From assembly GCA_005792285.1 (NCBI GenBank), contig SXSI01000019.1:1-64000 (forward strand): DNA of 64,000 nt, given 5' to 3'. The stretch's first letter is position 1. Every line of letters begins with the position of its first letter. The notes under the pieces are model-generated. The model was not told the DNA's origin. It did not search any database and saw only the letters and a program-made list of their open reading frames with translations. Below, piece by piece: positions 10,004 through 20,838 of this stretch. Made by a program: the position numbers and the translations under genes. This DNA comes from Bacteroidota bacterium. Its GTDB lineage: Bacteria; Bacteroidota; Ignavibacteria; UBA10030; UBA8401.

Positions 10004-10732
10004 GTGAAAGTAAAAGTATATTTTTCTCATTCTACTGTTGATGAACTTTCGATGAGAGAAGTTAATGTTTGCGTAATTGATGTGTTCCGATCAAGCACAA
10101 TAATTGCAACTGCACTCAAAAATGGAGCTAGAGAAATTATTCCAATCGGAGCAATTGCAAATGCTGTAAAAGTTTCAGGAAGTTTAATGGGTGAGTTTGT
10201 TGTTCGTGGTGGTGAACGAAATGGAAAAAAGATTGATGGTTTCAATTTGGGAAATTCTCCATTAGAATACACAGAGGAAGCTGTAAAAGGGAAAGCAATT
10301 ATTTATTGCACAACAAATGGAACAGTTGCAATTACAAAATCACGTTATGCTAAAAAATTAATTATCGGTGGATTTGTAAACATCTCGGCTGTTGTTTCCT
10401 TTATTAATTCTATAACAGAAGATTGGGATTTAGTTTGTGCTGGCAGAGATAATAATTTTTCGTTTGAGGATGCAGTTTGTGCAGGGATGATAATAAAATT
10501 ATTAAAAGATGAAAGTAAAACTCCGATTGAACTTAATGATAGTGCGATTGCATCTTTACAATTATATAAAGCCAATTCAGAGAAAATTTCTTTATTTGGA
10601 ACTGAAACAGATTATGGAAAATATCTTGTGAATTTAAATTTTGAAGAAGATCTAAAAATTTGTACAACTATCGATTTAGTCCCAGTACTTCCATTATATT
10701 CGGATAATGTAATTAAATTAGCTACCAACTAA
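10004..10732 (+). CDS. 2-phosphosulfolactate phosphatase family protein (ComB-like)
   Basis: 242 aa; VCVIDVFRSSTIIATAL, GERNGKKIDGFNLGNSPLEY, TTNGTVAI, CAGRDNNFSFEDAVCAGMI. Confidence 0.85.
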   Translation: MKVKVYFSHSTVDELSMREVNVCVIDVFRSSTIIATALKNGAREIIPIGAIANAVKVSGSLMGEFVVRGGERNGKKIDGFNLGNSPLEYTEEAVKGKAIIYCTTNGTVAITKSRYAKKLIIGGFVNISAVVSFINSITEDWDLVCAGRDNNFSFEDAVCAGMIIKLLKDESKTPIELNDSAIASLQLYKANSEKISLFGTETDYGKYLVNLNFEEDLKICTTIDLVPVLPLYSDNVIKLATN

Positions 10733-10733
10733 G

Positions 10734-13163
10734 ATGGCTGAAATAATCGAAGAACAAAATTTTCCAATTCCTCAGGAGCAACAACCTGAGAAGAAATCCA
10801 AAAAAAACTCTAAGTCCAAAAAAACTTCGCAAATAATTTCTATTTCATTTCTTGTAATTGGCATAATACTTTTACTTAGCATTATCTCATACACAGCTGC
10901 CGATGAAGTTAACGGCGAAATGGGATTTGATACATTACTCAAAATATTTATTAACGATCCAATTCTGCAAGACCGCGCAGCAAACACAAGTAATTGGCTT
11001 GGTTTATTCGGCGCATTTCTCTCGAATTTATTTATTAATAATACAATTGGATATTTTTCAATTGTAATTCCAACTGTTTTAATTGGATGGAGTTGGTATT
11101 TACTTCGCAAAAAAAAACTCAGCAAATTTATTTATTTCACAAATTATGCAATTGTAATTTCCATTTTACTCTCTTCATTGATGGCTTATTTAAGAGAATT
11201 ATTTTTGATGGATATTCTCTCTCCACAATGGCACGGAGTTATGGGAATGTTTATTACAACAGTGTTGCTTCAATTAATAGGAAAAGTTGGAACCGGATTA
11301 TTATTATCAGCTTCAATTACAATCTTGTTAATATTACTTATTGATTTAGATATAAATCAAACAATCGATAGAATTAAATTGTGGTTCATACATTTCAATG
11401 AAAATGTGAATGGGAAAGTTGAAAATTGGCAAGAAAAACGCACAAGTAAAAAAGATGAGAAAAAAATTATTTCAGTTAATCGAGCTAATGAAGAGCTAAT
11501 AATCGAAGAGGAAATTAAAGAAGAAATCAAAGAAGAGATAGAAGTTGTAAAAGAGGAAGTTGAACTTTTAAAAAATGAGACAGAAAAAATTTCTACAGAT
11601 GATTTAACTTTGGATATTCATGAAGGAGTTCAAGAAGAAGAAGTTGAGCTTGATGAAAGAGAAGTTGAAGATGAAGAAATAGATTATGTCTTTCCATCGG
11701 TTGAACTTCTCGAAGTTAGAAAGCTAGTTGATCAAGTTGATGAGAGTGAACTTAAAGCAAATGCAGAATTATTGAAATCCAAACTTGCTGATTTTGATGT
11801 TGAAATTACAACTGTAAGTGTAACTCCGGGACCAGTTGTAACTTTGTATGAAGTTGTACCAGCAACCGGTGTAAAAATTGCAAAAATTACAAGTTTGGCA
11901 AATGATCTCGCGCTTGCACTTCAAGCAAAAGGAATAAGAATAATTGCACCGATGCCAGGAAAAGGAACTGTCGGAGTTGAAATTCCAAATCATACTCCAT
12001 CAATTGTATCATTAAGAAGCGTTATTAATTCTTCAAAATTCAGAGATTCAGATTCACCATTGACAATTGCTTTTGGTAAAACAATTTCGGGTGAAGTATT
12101 TGTAGATGATTTATCAAAAATGCCACATTTGTTAATTGCTGGTTCAACAGGTTCTGGAAAAAGTGTTTGTATAAATACAATTATTACAAGTTTAATATTT
12201 AAACTTCATCCTTCAGAATTAAAATTTGTTTTGATCGATCCAAAAAAAATAGAATTAAATTTGTATAAAAAACTTTCTAAACATTATTTAGCACTCTCAA
12301 AAGATTTGGATCAGGAAATTTTTACAGATCCTCAATCATCAGTAATGGCTCTAAAAGCAGTTGAGTTGGAAATGGAAAAACGATACGATATGCTCGCCGC
12401 AGCTGCTGTAAGAAGTATTAGTGATTATAATTCAAAATATACTTCCGGAAAACTTCACGACACAGATAAAATTAAACACAAAAAATTACCATATATAATT
12501 GTTATAATTGATGAACTTGCAGATTTAATGATAACTGCTGCACGTGAAGTTGAAGAACCAATTACGCGAATTGCTCAACTTGCCAGAGCAGTTGGAATTC
12601 ATTTAGTTTTAGCAACTCAGCGACCATCTGTTGATGTAATTACTGGTGTAATTAAAGCAAATTTCCCAGCGCGAATTGCATTTGCTGTTTCTTCAAAAAC
12701 AGATTCCAGAACAATTTTAGATTTGAATGGTGCAGAACAATTATTGGGAAATGGTGATATGCTTTATTTGGCTGCCGGCTCATCAAAACCAGTTCGCATT
12801 CAAAATGCATTTATTTCCGCTGGTGAAGTTGAATCATTTGTAAATCATATTGGAAAGCAAAAAGGATATAGTCGACCATTTGAACTTCCATCTGTACTTG
12901 AAAAACAGAGATCACAACGCACATTAGTTTCTGATGTAAATGATGAATTATTTGAAGATGCTGCAAGAGTTGTAGTTCAACATCAGCAAGGTTCAGTTTC
13001 GTTATTACAAAGAAGATTAAAAGTTGGATATTCTCGTGCAGCTCGATTGATAGATGAATTAGAAGCCGCAGGAATTGTTGGTTCGCCAGATGGTAGTAGA
13101 GCACGCGAGGTTTTAATTGAAACAGAATCCTCATTAGAAATTATTCTAAAGAGTATTCGTTAA
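10734..13163 (+). CDS. ftsK: DNA translocase FtsK/SpoIIIE
   Basis: 809 aa; N-terminal TM helices, acidic linker, Walker A AGSTGSGKSV, Walker B VIIDELADLM, C-terminal gamma winged helix (SVSLLQRRLKVGYSRAARLID). Confidence 0.95.
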   Translation: MAEIIEEQNFPIPQEQQPEKKSKKNSKSKKTSQIISISFLVIGIILLLSIISYTAADEVNGEMGFDTLLKIFINDPILQDRAANTSNWLGLFGAFLSNLFINNTIGYFSIVIPTVLIGWSWYLLRKKKLSKFIYFTNYAIVISILLSSLMAYLRELFLMDILSPQWHGVMGMFITTVLLQLIGKVGTGLLLSASITILLILLIDLDINQTIDRIKLWFIHFNENVNGKVENWQEKRTSKKDEKKIISVNRANEELIIEEEIKEEIKEEIEVVKEEVELLKNETEKISTDDLTLDIHEGVQEEEVELDEREVEDEEIDYVFPSVELLEVRKLVDQVDESELKANAELLKSKLADFDVEITTVSVTPGPVVTLYEVVPATGVKIAKITSLANDLALALQAKGIRIIAPMPGKGTVGVEIPNHTPSIVSLRSVINSSKFRDSDSPLTIAFGKTISGEVFVDDLSKMPHLLIAGSTGSGKSVCINTIITSLIFKLHPSELKFVLIDPKKIELNLYKKLSKHYLALSKDLDQEIFTDPQSSVMALKAVELEMEKRYDMLAAAAVRSISDYNSKYTSGKLHDTDKIKHKKLPYIIVIIDELADLMITAAREVEEPITRIAQLARAVGIHLVLATQRPSVDVITGVIKANFPARIAFAVSSKTDSRTILDLNGAEQLLGNGDMLYLAAGSSKPVRIQNAFISAGEVESFVNHIGKQKGYSRPFELPSVLEKQRSQRTLVSDVNDELFEDAARVVVQHQQGSVSLLQRRLKVGYSRAARLIDELEAAGIVGSPDGSRAREVLIETESSLEIILKSIR

Positions 13164-13175
13164 AAAAATCTTCGC

Positions 13176-14186
13176 TTGAAAAAAATATTTAGTTACATTT
13201 TGTCATTCGGATTCACAATATTTTTTGTTTATGTAGCATTTAAAGATATATCTTTAAAGGAATTATTAAATTTACTTCGCGAAGTAAGTCTATTTTGGTT
13301 TTTACTTCTTTTGATTATAACCATTGCAAGCCATCTGTTGCGAGCTTGGCGTTGGCAAATATTACTTCGTTCACTCAAACAAAAAACATCATTTCGTAAT
13401 TCATTTGGTAGTGTTATGATTGGATATCTAATTAATTTAGGAATTCCAAGAATGGGAGAATTAGCTCGACCATATATTATGAGCAAGAGAGAAAATATAA
13501 ATGGCACTGCAACTTTGGGAACTGTAATTACAGAGCGATTATTGGATTTATCATTTTTTATATTATTCTGCTTACTTGTATTTACACTCTTTCCAAATTT
13601 ATTTCAATCAATAATTCCTTCGATAGAACTAAATATTTTATTAATTAATACAATTACAATTCTTGTATTGATAAAAATTATTTTAATATTATTTTTTCCA
13701 AATGTAATTCGTAAAATTGCAAATTATATTTTTAATTTACTTCCAATACGAATTAGTAAAATCGGTGAAAATCTTTTAGAAGGAATTTTATCGTTACATA
13801 AATTACCGAACAAAAAAGATAAATTGTTTGTAATTATTCAAACTATTGGGATTATTTTATTATACACTTTGAGTTTTCAAATTGCCTTTAACGCATTTCT
13901 AGCAATGGGGTTACAGCATCTTGGATTTGAATCTGCGCTAATTTTAATGGTCGCATCGGGAGTTGCATTTGCATTACCGGCACCAAGTGGATTTGGAACT
14001 TTTCATGCATTTATAACTTTCGTATTAGTAACAAATTTTTCAATTCCAAAATCTGCTGCATTAAGTTATGCCATTGCAACACACGAAATGAGTATAATAT
14101 TAATTGCAATTGTGGGGAGTTATTATTTCATTCGCTTTAATATATCAATGAAGGAAATTCGAAAAAATGAAGTTGTTAGTAATTAA
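13176..14186 (+). CDS. Lysylphosphatidylglycerol synthase TM-region / UPF0104 family membrane protein
   Basis: 336 aa; multiple TM helices; RAWRWQILLRSL, GYLINLGIPRMGELARPYIMSKRE, PAPSGFGTFHAF. TTG start. Confidence 0.85.
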   Translation: MKKIFSYILSFGFTIFFVYVAFKDISLKELLNLLREVSLFWFLLLLIITIASHLLRAWRWQILLRSLKQKTSFRNSFGSVMIGYLINLGIPRMGELARPYIMSKRENINGTATLGTVITERLLDLSFFILFCLLVFTLFPNLFQSIIPSIELNILLINTITILVLIKIILILFFPNVIRKIANYIFNLLPIRISKIGENLLEGILSLHKLPNKKDKLFVIIQTIGIILLYTLSFQIAFNAFLAMGLQHLGFESALILMVASGVAFALPAPSGFGTFHAFITFVLVTNFSIPKSAALSYAIATHEMSIILIAIVGSYYFIRFNISMKEIRKNEVVSN

Positions 14187-14826
14187 TTTATTTATGATAA
14201 ACTTGTTATTCTCAAGCACTGACACAACTTCGAATAATTATAATAGTTCATTTCAAGGTGGATTTGGAGTGATGTCTGTTAATATTCCAGATGTTGTTGA
14301 TTATCTGAATTCTAAAAATGCGAGTCAAAGATTTGAGGAATTTAATACTTTACCGGAATTCTTTTTATCTTATAATTTAAATATTAATAATAATTATTTA
14401 GTCGGACTTGAATATAATTATAACTTAAAATATAATTCAATTCAAAATTCAATTGATGGAATTGATCAAGTAAATTATGATACAAAAACTTTTGTATTAA
14501 ATTTATCAAAAACTGTTTATGAAAATTACTTCAACTATAATTATGGAATCAATTTTGGTGTAGTTAACAGTTCTATTTCTGAACATAATGCCATTTATGG
14601 GATTGAAAAAACATACAATACAACAGGTTATTTGTTCGGTGGGAATGGAACTTTCAAATTATTATTTGATGAAAATTTATCTTCTAATATTGATGTAATT
14701 ATTAAATATATTTCAACAGAAAAATTTAAAGATTCAAATATGCAACTACTAAAATATAGTTCAAATACTGTGTCATTTAGCCATTTTGGAATTGGCATAC
14801 GATTTGGATTCAGCTATAAAATTTAA
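14167..14826 (+). CDS. Hypothetical protein, predicted small outer-membrane beta-barrel
   Basis: 219 aa; signal-peptide-like start, alternating aromatic beta strands, ending IGIRFGFSYKI. Overlaps the upstream ORF by 20 nt. Confidence 0.55.
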   Translation: MKLLVINLFMINLLFSSTDTTSNNYNSSFQGGFGVMSVNIPDVVDYLNSKNASQRFEEFNTLPEFFLSYNLNINNNYLVGLEYNYNLKYNSIQNSIDGIDQVNYDTKTFVLNLSKTVYENYFNYNYGINFGVVNSSISEHNAIYGIEKTYNTTGYLFGGNGTFKLLFDENLSSNIDVIIKYISTEKFKDSNMQLLKYSSNTVSFSHFGIGIRFGFSYKI

Positions 14827-14848
14827 TAACAAAAAAGGAGCAATATAA

Positions 14849-15451
14849 ATGAAACGCATTCTAATAATTTCACTAATTCTATTTTCAATTGTGAATTCAC
14901 AAACAATAAAAGAAAGAAAAAACAAAGGAAAAATAATGGAACAAAAAGGTACATTACAAAAAACAAAAGTTTTAATTCAAACTTCACTTGGCGATATAAC
15001 ACTTGAATTATATAACGATAAAGCGCCAAAGCATGTTGCTAATTTTACAAAACTTGCAAACGATAATTATTATTCAGGAACAACATTTCATCGCGTAATT
15101 CCAGGATTTATGATTCAAGGTGGAGATCCAAATTCAAAAGATGACGATCGATCAAACGATGGAGCAGGTGGTCCAGATTATAATGTTGATGCAGAAATTG
15201 GGATGCCGCATGAGCGTGGTGTAATTGCAGCTGCACGTCAAGGAGATCAAGTGAATCCTCGCAAACAATCGAGTGGAAGTCAATTTTATATTACTGTTGC
15301 AAAAGTAGCATTTTTAGATGGACAATATTCTGTTTTTGGAAAAGTAATTTCCGGAATGGAAATTGTTGATAAAATTGTAGCAGTTCCGAGAGATCCAAGA
15401 GATAATCCAATTGATAAAATTTTAATAAATAAAGTTTCTGTAATAAAATAA
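14849..15451 (+). CDS. Cyclophilin-type peptidyl-prolyl cis-trans isomerase
   Basis: 200 aa; signal peptide; TTFHRVIPGFMIQGGDP, SGSQFYITVAKVAFLDGQYSVFGKV. Confidence 0.95.
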   Translation: MKRILIISLILFSIVNSQTIKERKNKGKIMEQKGTLQKTKVLIQTSLGDITLELYNDKAPKHVANFTKLANDNYYSGTTFHRVIPGFMIQGGDPNSKDDDRSNDGAGGPDYNVDAEIGMPHERGVIAAARQGDQVNPRKQSSGSQFYITVAKVAFLDGQYSVFGKVISGMEIVDKIVAVPRDPRDNPIDKILINKVSVIK

Positions 15452-15457
15452 TTTTAT

Positions 15458-16489
15458 ATGGCATTAGTTTCGTATGAACAGCTTCTTCAAAATTTAAAAA
15501 ATAAAGAGTATTCACCTCTCTATTTTTTATTTGGCGAAGAGGAAGTTTTTATAGAAAATCTTGTTAGTAAATTTTTATCGGAGGTTTTACAACCTCACGA
15601 AAAAGATTTTAATTCTGAAGTTCACGACGGCGATAATATTGATGGTGATGAAATTTTAGTTAAAATAAATGCATTTCCATTGATGAGCAATCGCCGTTTA
15701 ATAATAATTAAGAATTGCGATAAAGTTAGTAATCTGGAAATACTTTCTGATTATTTTAAAAGACCGATTGATACATCGATTCTCGTTTTAACTTCCAAAA
15801 ATGTAGATTTGAGAAAAATACATTTTGCAATTCTGAAAGAAAATGCAACTTCTGTAAAATGCGAATATTTAAAAAATCAGGATTTAACAATCCATATTGA
15901 TAGATATGTAAAAGAACGTGGAAAGAAAATAACCTCGCGTGGTATTGATTTGCTTGTTTCTTACGTTGGAAATTCACTTTTGGAAATTCACAATGCGTTG
16001 GATAAAGTTATTTTATTAAAAGATAAAGTCGAGGCAATTGAAGAAAAAGATATTTCAGCAATTGTTGGAGCTTCACGAGAAATAAAAATATTTGAATTAA
16101 CTAACTACGTTGGCAATGGAGAATTAAATAAAACACTTACATTACTTGAACAAATTCTTCGGCAAGGGGAAGTTCCAATTTATATTGTTGTAATGTTAAC
16201 TAGGCATTTTACAATTCTTTGGAAAATGTCAGTTGCAAAATCAAACAATTTATCTTTACAGTCGATTGCTAAAGAATACCACATTCATCCATATTACATC
16301 AGTCAATACGAATCTCACTTAAAAAAATATTCAACAAATGAGATTGAAAATATAATTCTTCACTTAACTGAGGCAGATAAAAAATTGAAATCATCTTCAC
16401 TAGATAAAACACTTGTGGTGGAATTATTAATGAAGAATATTATTTCTAAACTTCCAGTTGAAGAAAATGAAGAATTTTGTAATGTCTGA
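15458..16489 (+). CDS. holA: DNA polymerase III subunit delta
   Basis: 343 aa; YFLFGEEEVFIE start and HolA-like architecture (RRLIIIKNCDK, LTRHFTILWKM, SSLDKTLVVELLM). Confidence 0.88.
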   Translation: MALVSYEQLLQNLKNKEYSPLYFLFGEEEVFIENLVSKFLSEVLQPHEKDFNSEVHDGDNIDGDEILVKINAFPLMSNRRLIIIKNCDKVSNLEILSDYFKRPIDTSILVLTSKNVDLRKIHFAILKENATSVKCEYLKNQDLTIHIDRYVKERGKKITSRGIDLLVSYVGNSLLEIHNALDKVILLKDKVEAIEEKDISAIVGASREIKIFELTNYVGNGELNKTLTLLEQILRQGEVPIYIVVMLTRHFTILWKMSVAKSNNLSLQSIAKEYHIHPYYISQYESHLKKYSTNEIENIILHLTEADKKLKSSSLDKTLVVELLMKNIISKLPVEENEEFCNV

Positions 16490-17267
16490 AATGTTTGATG
16501 GAATATTATTAGCAACAATAATTTCAGTTGTTTCATTTAAATTAAAATTTTTAACTAAAAGTGGTGCTGTTGGTACATTTATACTAGCAGTAATTATTTA
16601 TACAGTCGGTGGATGGAAAACTACATTTCCAATTCTTTCATTTTTTATTCTTTCGAGTCTATTATCAAAAATAGGAAAGAAACAAAAATCAGACGCACAA
16701 TCAGTATTTGAAAAAACAGGACAACGCGACATAATTCAAGTATTTGCAAACGGAGGAATTGCAACAATAATTACTTTAGTCATGTTTGCTACGAACGAAA
16801 TAAATCAATTTTATATTTATTATTTATCCACGATTGCTGCGGTTACAGCTGATACTTGGGGAACTGAAATTGGAATACTCTCAAAAAAACAACCACGATT
16901 AATTACAACTTTAAAAATTACTGTTGTTGGAACGAGCGGAGCAGTTTCACTAAATGGCCTTCTCGGTGGAATTATTGGTGCAGGTGTTATTGCGATAGTT
17001 GGGAATTATTTTCAACCACTTACATATTATGAAATTATTGGAATTGTAATTTCTGGTTTAATTGCATCTTTAGTAGATAGCATTTTGGGCGCAACTATTC
17101 AGTCGCAATACAGTTGTAGTATTTGCAATAAAATAACTGAAAGAAAAATTCATTGTGCAAATAATACTACTCTGTTATCAGGAATTCCATTTATAAATAA
17201 CGATTTCGTAAATATACTGTGCGCAGTTGCTGGAATAGTAGTTTCTATTATTTATTTCTCATTCTGA
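16482..17267 (+). CDS. DUF92 family integral membrane protein
   Basis: LTKSGAVGTFILAVIIYTVGGWKTTFPILSFFILSSLLSKIG, AAVTADTWGTEIGILSKKQPRLITT, GLIASLVDSILGATIQ. Start at 16482 is preferred to 16458; overlaps holA. Confidence 0.88.
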   Translation: MSEMFDGILLATIISVVSFKLKFLTKSGAVGTFILAVIIYTVGGWKTTFPILSFFILSSLLSKIGKKQKSDAQSVFEKTGQRDIIQVFANGGIATIITLVMFATNEINQFYIYYLSTIAAVTADTWGTEIGILSKKQPRLITTLKITVVGTSGAVSLNGLLGGIIGAGVIAIVGNYFQPLTYYEIIGIVISGLIASLVDSILGATIQSQYSCSICNKITERKIHCANNTTLLSGIPFINNDFVNILCAVAGIVVSIIYFSF

Positions 17268-17309
17268 GATTAATTTTATTCAAACCAAAAGATCATTACA
17301 TTTTCACTT

Positions 17310-18140
17310 ATGAATCACCAAGTTAATATAAAATCAATAAAATTAAATAATTCGAACCCAATTGTATTAATTGCCGGACCTTGTGTTATCGAAAGCCGAG
17401 AGATGATCCTTGCAGTTGCAGATTCAATTAAAAAAGTTGCAGTAAAATATAATATTCCGTTCATTTTCAAATCATCTTATAAAAAAGCAAACCGAACAAG
17501 TTTAAAAGGATTTCAATCTATCGGAATGGATGAATCATTAAAAATTTTACAAGAAGTTCAAAAACAATTTGAAGTTCCGATATTAACCGATATTCACACA
17601 GAGGAAGAAGCTAAAACTGTTGGACCAATTATAGATGTTTTACAAATTCCTGCGTTTCTTTGTAGACAAACAGAACTTCTTCAAGCTGCTGGAAAATTTG
17701 GAAAATCTGTAAATATTAAAAAAGGGCAATTCCTTTCCCCAAAAGATATTAGTTTTGCAATTGAAAAAGTTGAGGCAACCGGAAATAAAAATATTCTTTG
17801 TACCGAAAGAGGAAGTTCTTTTGGTTATAATAATTTAGTTGTCGATATGCGAGGATTAGAAATAATGAAATCAACCGGCTATCCTGTAATTATAGATGCT
17901 TCACATTCCGTGCAACTTCCCGGTGGAATGAATGGTGAAAGTGGTGGAGAATCAGATTATATTTTTACAATAGCTCGTTCAGCAATTGCAGTTGGAGTTG
18001 CAGGAATTTTTGTTGAAACACATCCTGATCCTTCGAAAGCATTAAGCGATGCAGCTTGTCAACTTCCACTTGAAAAATTACCACGACTAATTGAGCAAGT
18101 TGTAAAAATAGATTCACTTGTTAAAAAAGAAAAATGGTAA
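17310..18140 (+). CDS. kdsA: 3-deoxy-8-phosphooctulonate synthase
   Basis: 276 aa; IAGPCVIESREM, FKSSYKKANRTS, TERGSSFGYNNLVVDMRGL, FVETHPDPSKALSDAACQLPL. Confidence 0.96.
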   Translation: MNHQVNIKSIKLNNSNPIVLIAGPCVIESREMILAVADSIKKVAVKYNIPFIFKSSYKKANRTSLKGFQSIGMDESLKILQEVQKQFEVPILTDIHTEEEAKTVGPIIDVLQIPAFLCRQTELLQAAGKFGKSVNIKKGQFLSPKDISFAIEKVEATGNKNILCTERGSSFGYNNLVVDMRGLEIMKSTGYPVIIDASHSVQLPGGMNGESGGESDYIFTIARSAIAVGVAGIFVETHPDPSKALSDAACQLPLEKLPRLIEQVVKIDSLVKKEKW

Positions 18141-19141
18141 TGTTAACTTCGCAAAAAAATTATACAATAGATATTGAAAAAGGAAAAAGAGTAGTTCGTC
18201 TTGAACTCGATGCGATTTCACATTTACTAAACAGAATTGATAATTCATTTGCCGAAACAATAGAAATTATTTTTAATTGTAAAGGTCGAACAATTATTAC
18301 AGGAGCGGGAAAATCTGGATTAATTGCACGTAAAATTGTTGCGACTTTTAATTCAACTGGAACTCCTGCTTTATTTTTACACCCTTCAGATGCTGCACAT
18401 GGTGATTTGGGGATGGTTTGCAAAGACGATGTTGTAATTTGTATTTCTAAAAGTGGAACTACAAGTGAACTTCTGCAATTAATCCCTTTAATTAAAAAAA
18501 TAAATGTTCCAGTAATTTCGATGGTTGGAAATATTAATTCTCCAATTGCACAAAGTTCAAATGTTGTTTTAGATATTTCTGTAAATGAAGAAGCATGTTC
18601 GCTCGATTTAGCACCAACATCTTCAACAACTGTAACACTTGTTTTGGGTGATGCAATTGCAATAACTTTATTAGAAAAAAGAAATTTCAGCAAAGAAGAT
18701 TTCGCAAAATTTCACCCAGGTGGAGATCTTGGAAAAAGATTATTACTTAAAATTGAAGATTTAATGATTAAGCCACCAAAATTACCGGTTGTTCACCGAA
18801 CAACAAGTTTAAAGGATTCAATTTTAGAAATGACAACTAAGCGACTCGGTGCAACTTGCGTTGTAAATGATGATGAAACTTTGTGCGGAATAATCACAGA
18901 TGGAGATTTACGAAGAATGCTACAACGACAAATCCCAATAGAAAATATTGTTGCTGAACAGTTGATGACTAAAAATCCAAAAACACTTCAACCAAGCACA
19001 CTTGCAATTTCTGCAATTGAAGAAATGGAAACTTATAATATTACTCAAATGGTAATTATTAATGATGAAAAAAAACCTGTTGGAATAATTCATCTTCACG
19101 ATTTAGTTAAAACAGGATTGACCACAGAAACTAGCTTGTGA
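18134..19141 (+). CDS. kdsD: KpsF/GutQ family sugar isomerase (arabinose-5-phosphate isomerase), SIS plus two CBS domains
   Basis: 335 aa; TGAGKSGLIARKIVATFNSTGTPALFLHPSDAAHGDLGMV, HPGGDLGKRLLLKIEDLM, tandem CBS. Confidence 0.94.
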   Translation: MVMLTSQKNYTIDIEKGKRVVRLELDAISHLLNRIDNSFAETIEIIFNCKGRTIITGAGKSGLIARKIVATFNSTGTPALFLHPSDAAHGDLGMVCKDDVVICISKSGTTSELLQLIPLIKKINVPVISMVGNINSPIAQSSNVVLDISVNEEACSLDLAPTSSTTVTLVLGDAIAITLLEKRNFSKEDFAKFHPGGDLGKRLLLKIEDLMIKPPKLPVVHRTTSLKDSILEMTTKRLGATCVVNDDETLCGIITDGDLRRMLQRQIPIENIVAEQLMTKNPKTLQPSTLAISAIEEMETYNITQMVIINDEKKPVGIIHLHDLVKTGLTTETSL

Positions 19142-19662
19142 ACAAATTTCTTTATCTAATTCTTCCTCTGTTATTTATTTCTTGTGTAAAAAAAATTCAA
19201 CCAACTGTACTTGGAAATGTACAAGGAATTAATCTTCCTACTCAAGAAAGTTGGAACAGTACAATAACTTTTACAGATAGTGGAATTGTGAAAGCAATTC
19301 TCTATGCGGATAATATTCAAACCCCCGAAGGATCAACACAAAAAATTATGAAAGGAAATATTATTATTGATCTTTTCGATGAGAATGGTAAACATTCTTC
19401 AACTATTACTTCCGAGAGAGGAAAAGCAAATGAAGATACTTATGATATTGAAGTTGAAGGAAATGTAATTGTTACATCGGATAGTGGTGTTGTTGTGCGA
19501 AGTGAAAAAATGATTTGGAATCAACAACGACAAAGAGTTATTTCAGAAACTAATGTACATATTTCATCTCTAACAGAAATTATTAGGGGAATTGGATTTG
19601 AATCTGATCAACATTTAAGAGATTATAAAGTTTTCCAAGTTTCAGGGATTACTACTAAATGA
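19138..19662 (+). CDS. lptC: LPS export ABC transporter periplasmic protein LptC
   Basis: 174 aa; lipoprotein-like N-terminus (LLFISCVKK), OstA/LptC-like beta repeats; between kdsD and lptA/lptB. GTG start. Confidence 0.8.
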   Translation: MNKFLYLILPLLFISCVKKIQPTVLGNVQGINLPTQESWNSTITFTDSGIVKAILYADNIQTPEGSTQKIMKGNIIIDLFDENGKHSSTITSERGKANEDTYDIEVEGNVIVTSDSGVVVRSEKMIWNQQRQRVISETNVHISSLTEIIRGIGFESDQHLRDYKVFQVSGITTK

Positions 19663-20831
19663 TATTTATAAAATTAATTTTAATTTCCATTTTAACAGTT
19701 ACATTTCTTATATCGCAAGAAAGTACGCCATTTGTTTTAGATCATGCCGATGAGTTAATTGGTAAAATAATTAATGGCGAAACAGTTAGAGAATTAAAAG
19801 GTAATGTAAGTTTTCATCAAGGAAATTTAAAAGTTAAATGCAATTATGCAATTCAATATATTTCCAAAAATGAATTGGAATTAGAAGGAAATGTAAGAAT
19901 GCAACAGGATTCACTTACACTACGTTCTGACAAAGCAGTTTATTTCAGCAATAAAAAAACAGCTAACTGTCGACAAAATGTTGAGTTAATCGAAGGGGCT
20001 ACAACAATTCGTTCTGAATATGCGACTTACGATGTTGATAAAAAAATTGCAAAATTTAATCAACGTGTAACAATTATTTCCAGTAAAGATGCTGCAACTA
20101 TTACAGGCGATGAAGCAGATTTTAATGATAAGTTAAATTATATGAAAATATATCCGAATGCTAAGTTGATTCAATATATAGAGGGAGATGGGAATGCTAA
20201 AGATACACTTGCAATTAAAAGTGATCTTATGGAATCATTTAACGATGGTGATTTATTAATTGCAAAAAAAAATGTTTTAATGGCTCGAGATAAATTTTCA
20301 TCTAGTTCTGGTGAAATCCATTTTTATAAATCTGAAGAAATTATTTATTTTTATCAAAAGCCAATTTTGTGGTATGAAGAAAATCAGATTACAGGTGATT
20401 CAATTAAAATAAAACTTGATAATAATAAACTTCAAATAGTTGAAGTTAACAGAAAGGCATTTGCAATTACGCCGAGCGATTCTAATTATATAAATCGATT
20501 AAACCAAATGACTGGCCAGTATTTAAAAATATCTTTTGTTAATGATACAATTAGAAATATTATAGTTGATAAAAACGCAATTAGTTTATACTATATTTAT
20601 GAAAATAATATACCAAACGGTGTGAATATTGTTACTGGCGATAAACTTATTTCGACTTTTAAAGATGGAAAAATTGAAACAATTAATGTAAAAAAAGGTA
20701 TTGAAGGAACTTATCTTCCAGAAAAAATATTGAACCGAGAAAAAACAAAAGGATTCTTAGATGGATTTAAATTGCATAAAAATAAACCCACAATTCAGAC
20801 AATAATAAATACTAAAACATTTTCCAATTAA
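19659..20831 (+). CDS. OstA-like / LptA family organic solvent tolerance protein
   Basis: 390 aa; [40 protein letters not shown], repeated OstA-type strands; upstream of lptB. Confidence 0.82.
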   Translation: MIFIKLILISILTVTFLISQESTPFVLDHADELIGKIINGETVRELKGNVSFHQGNLKVKCNYAIQYISKNELELEGNVRMQQDSLTLRSDKAVYFSNKKTANCRQNVELIEGATTIRSEYATYDVDKKIAKFNQRVTIISSKDAATITGDEADFNDKLNYMKIYPNAKLIQYIEGDGNAKDTLAIKSDLMESFNDGDLLIAKKNVLMARDKFSSSSGEIHFYKSEEIIYFYQKPILWYEENQITGDSIKIKLDNNKLQIVEVNRKAFAITPSDSNYINRLNQMTGQYLKISFVNDTIRNIIVDKNAISLYYIYENNIPNGVNIVTGDKLISTFKDGKIETINVKKGIEGTYLPEKILNREKTKGFLDGFKLHKNKPTIQTIINTKTFSN

Positions 20832-20838
20832 AAATAAA

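Noticed and set aside
12288-12296. TTAGCACTC, an exact CIRCE half-site
   Set aside because: Inside ftsK coding sequence with no GAGTGCTAA partner 9 nt downstream.
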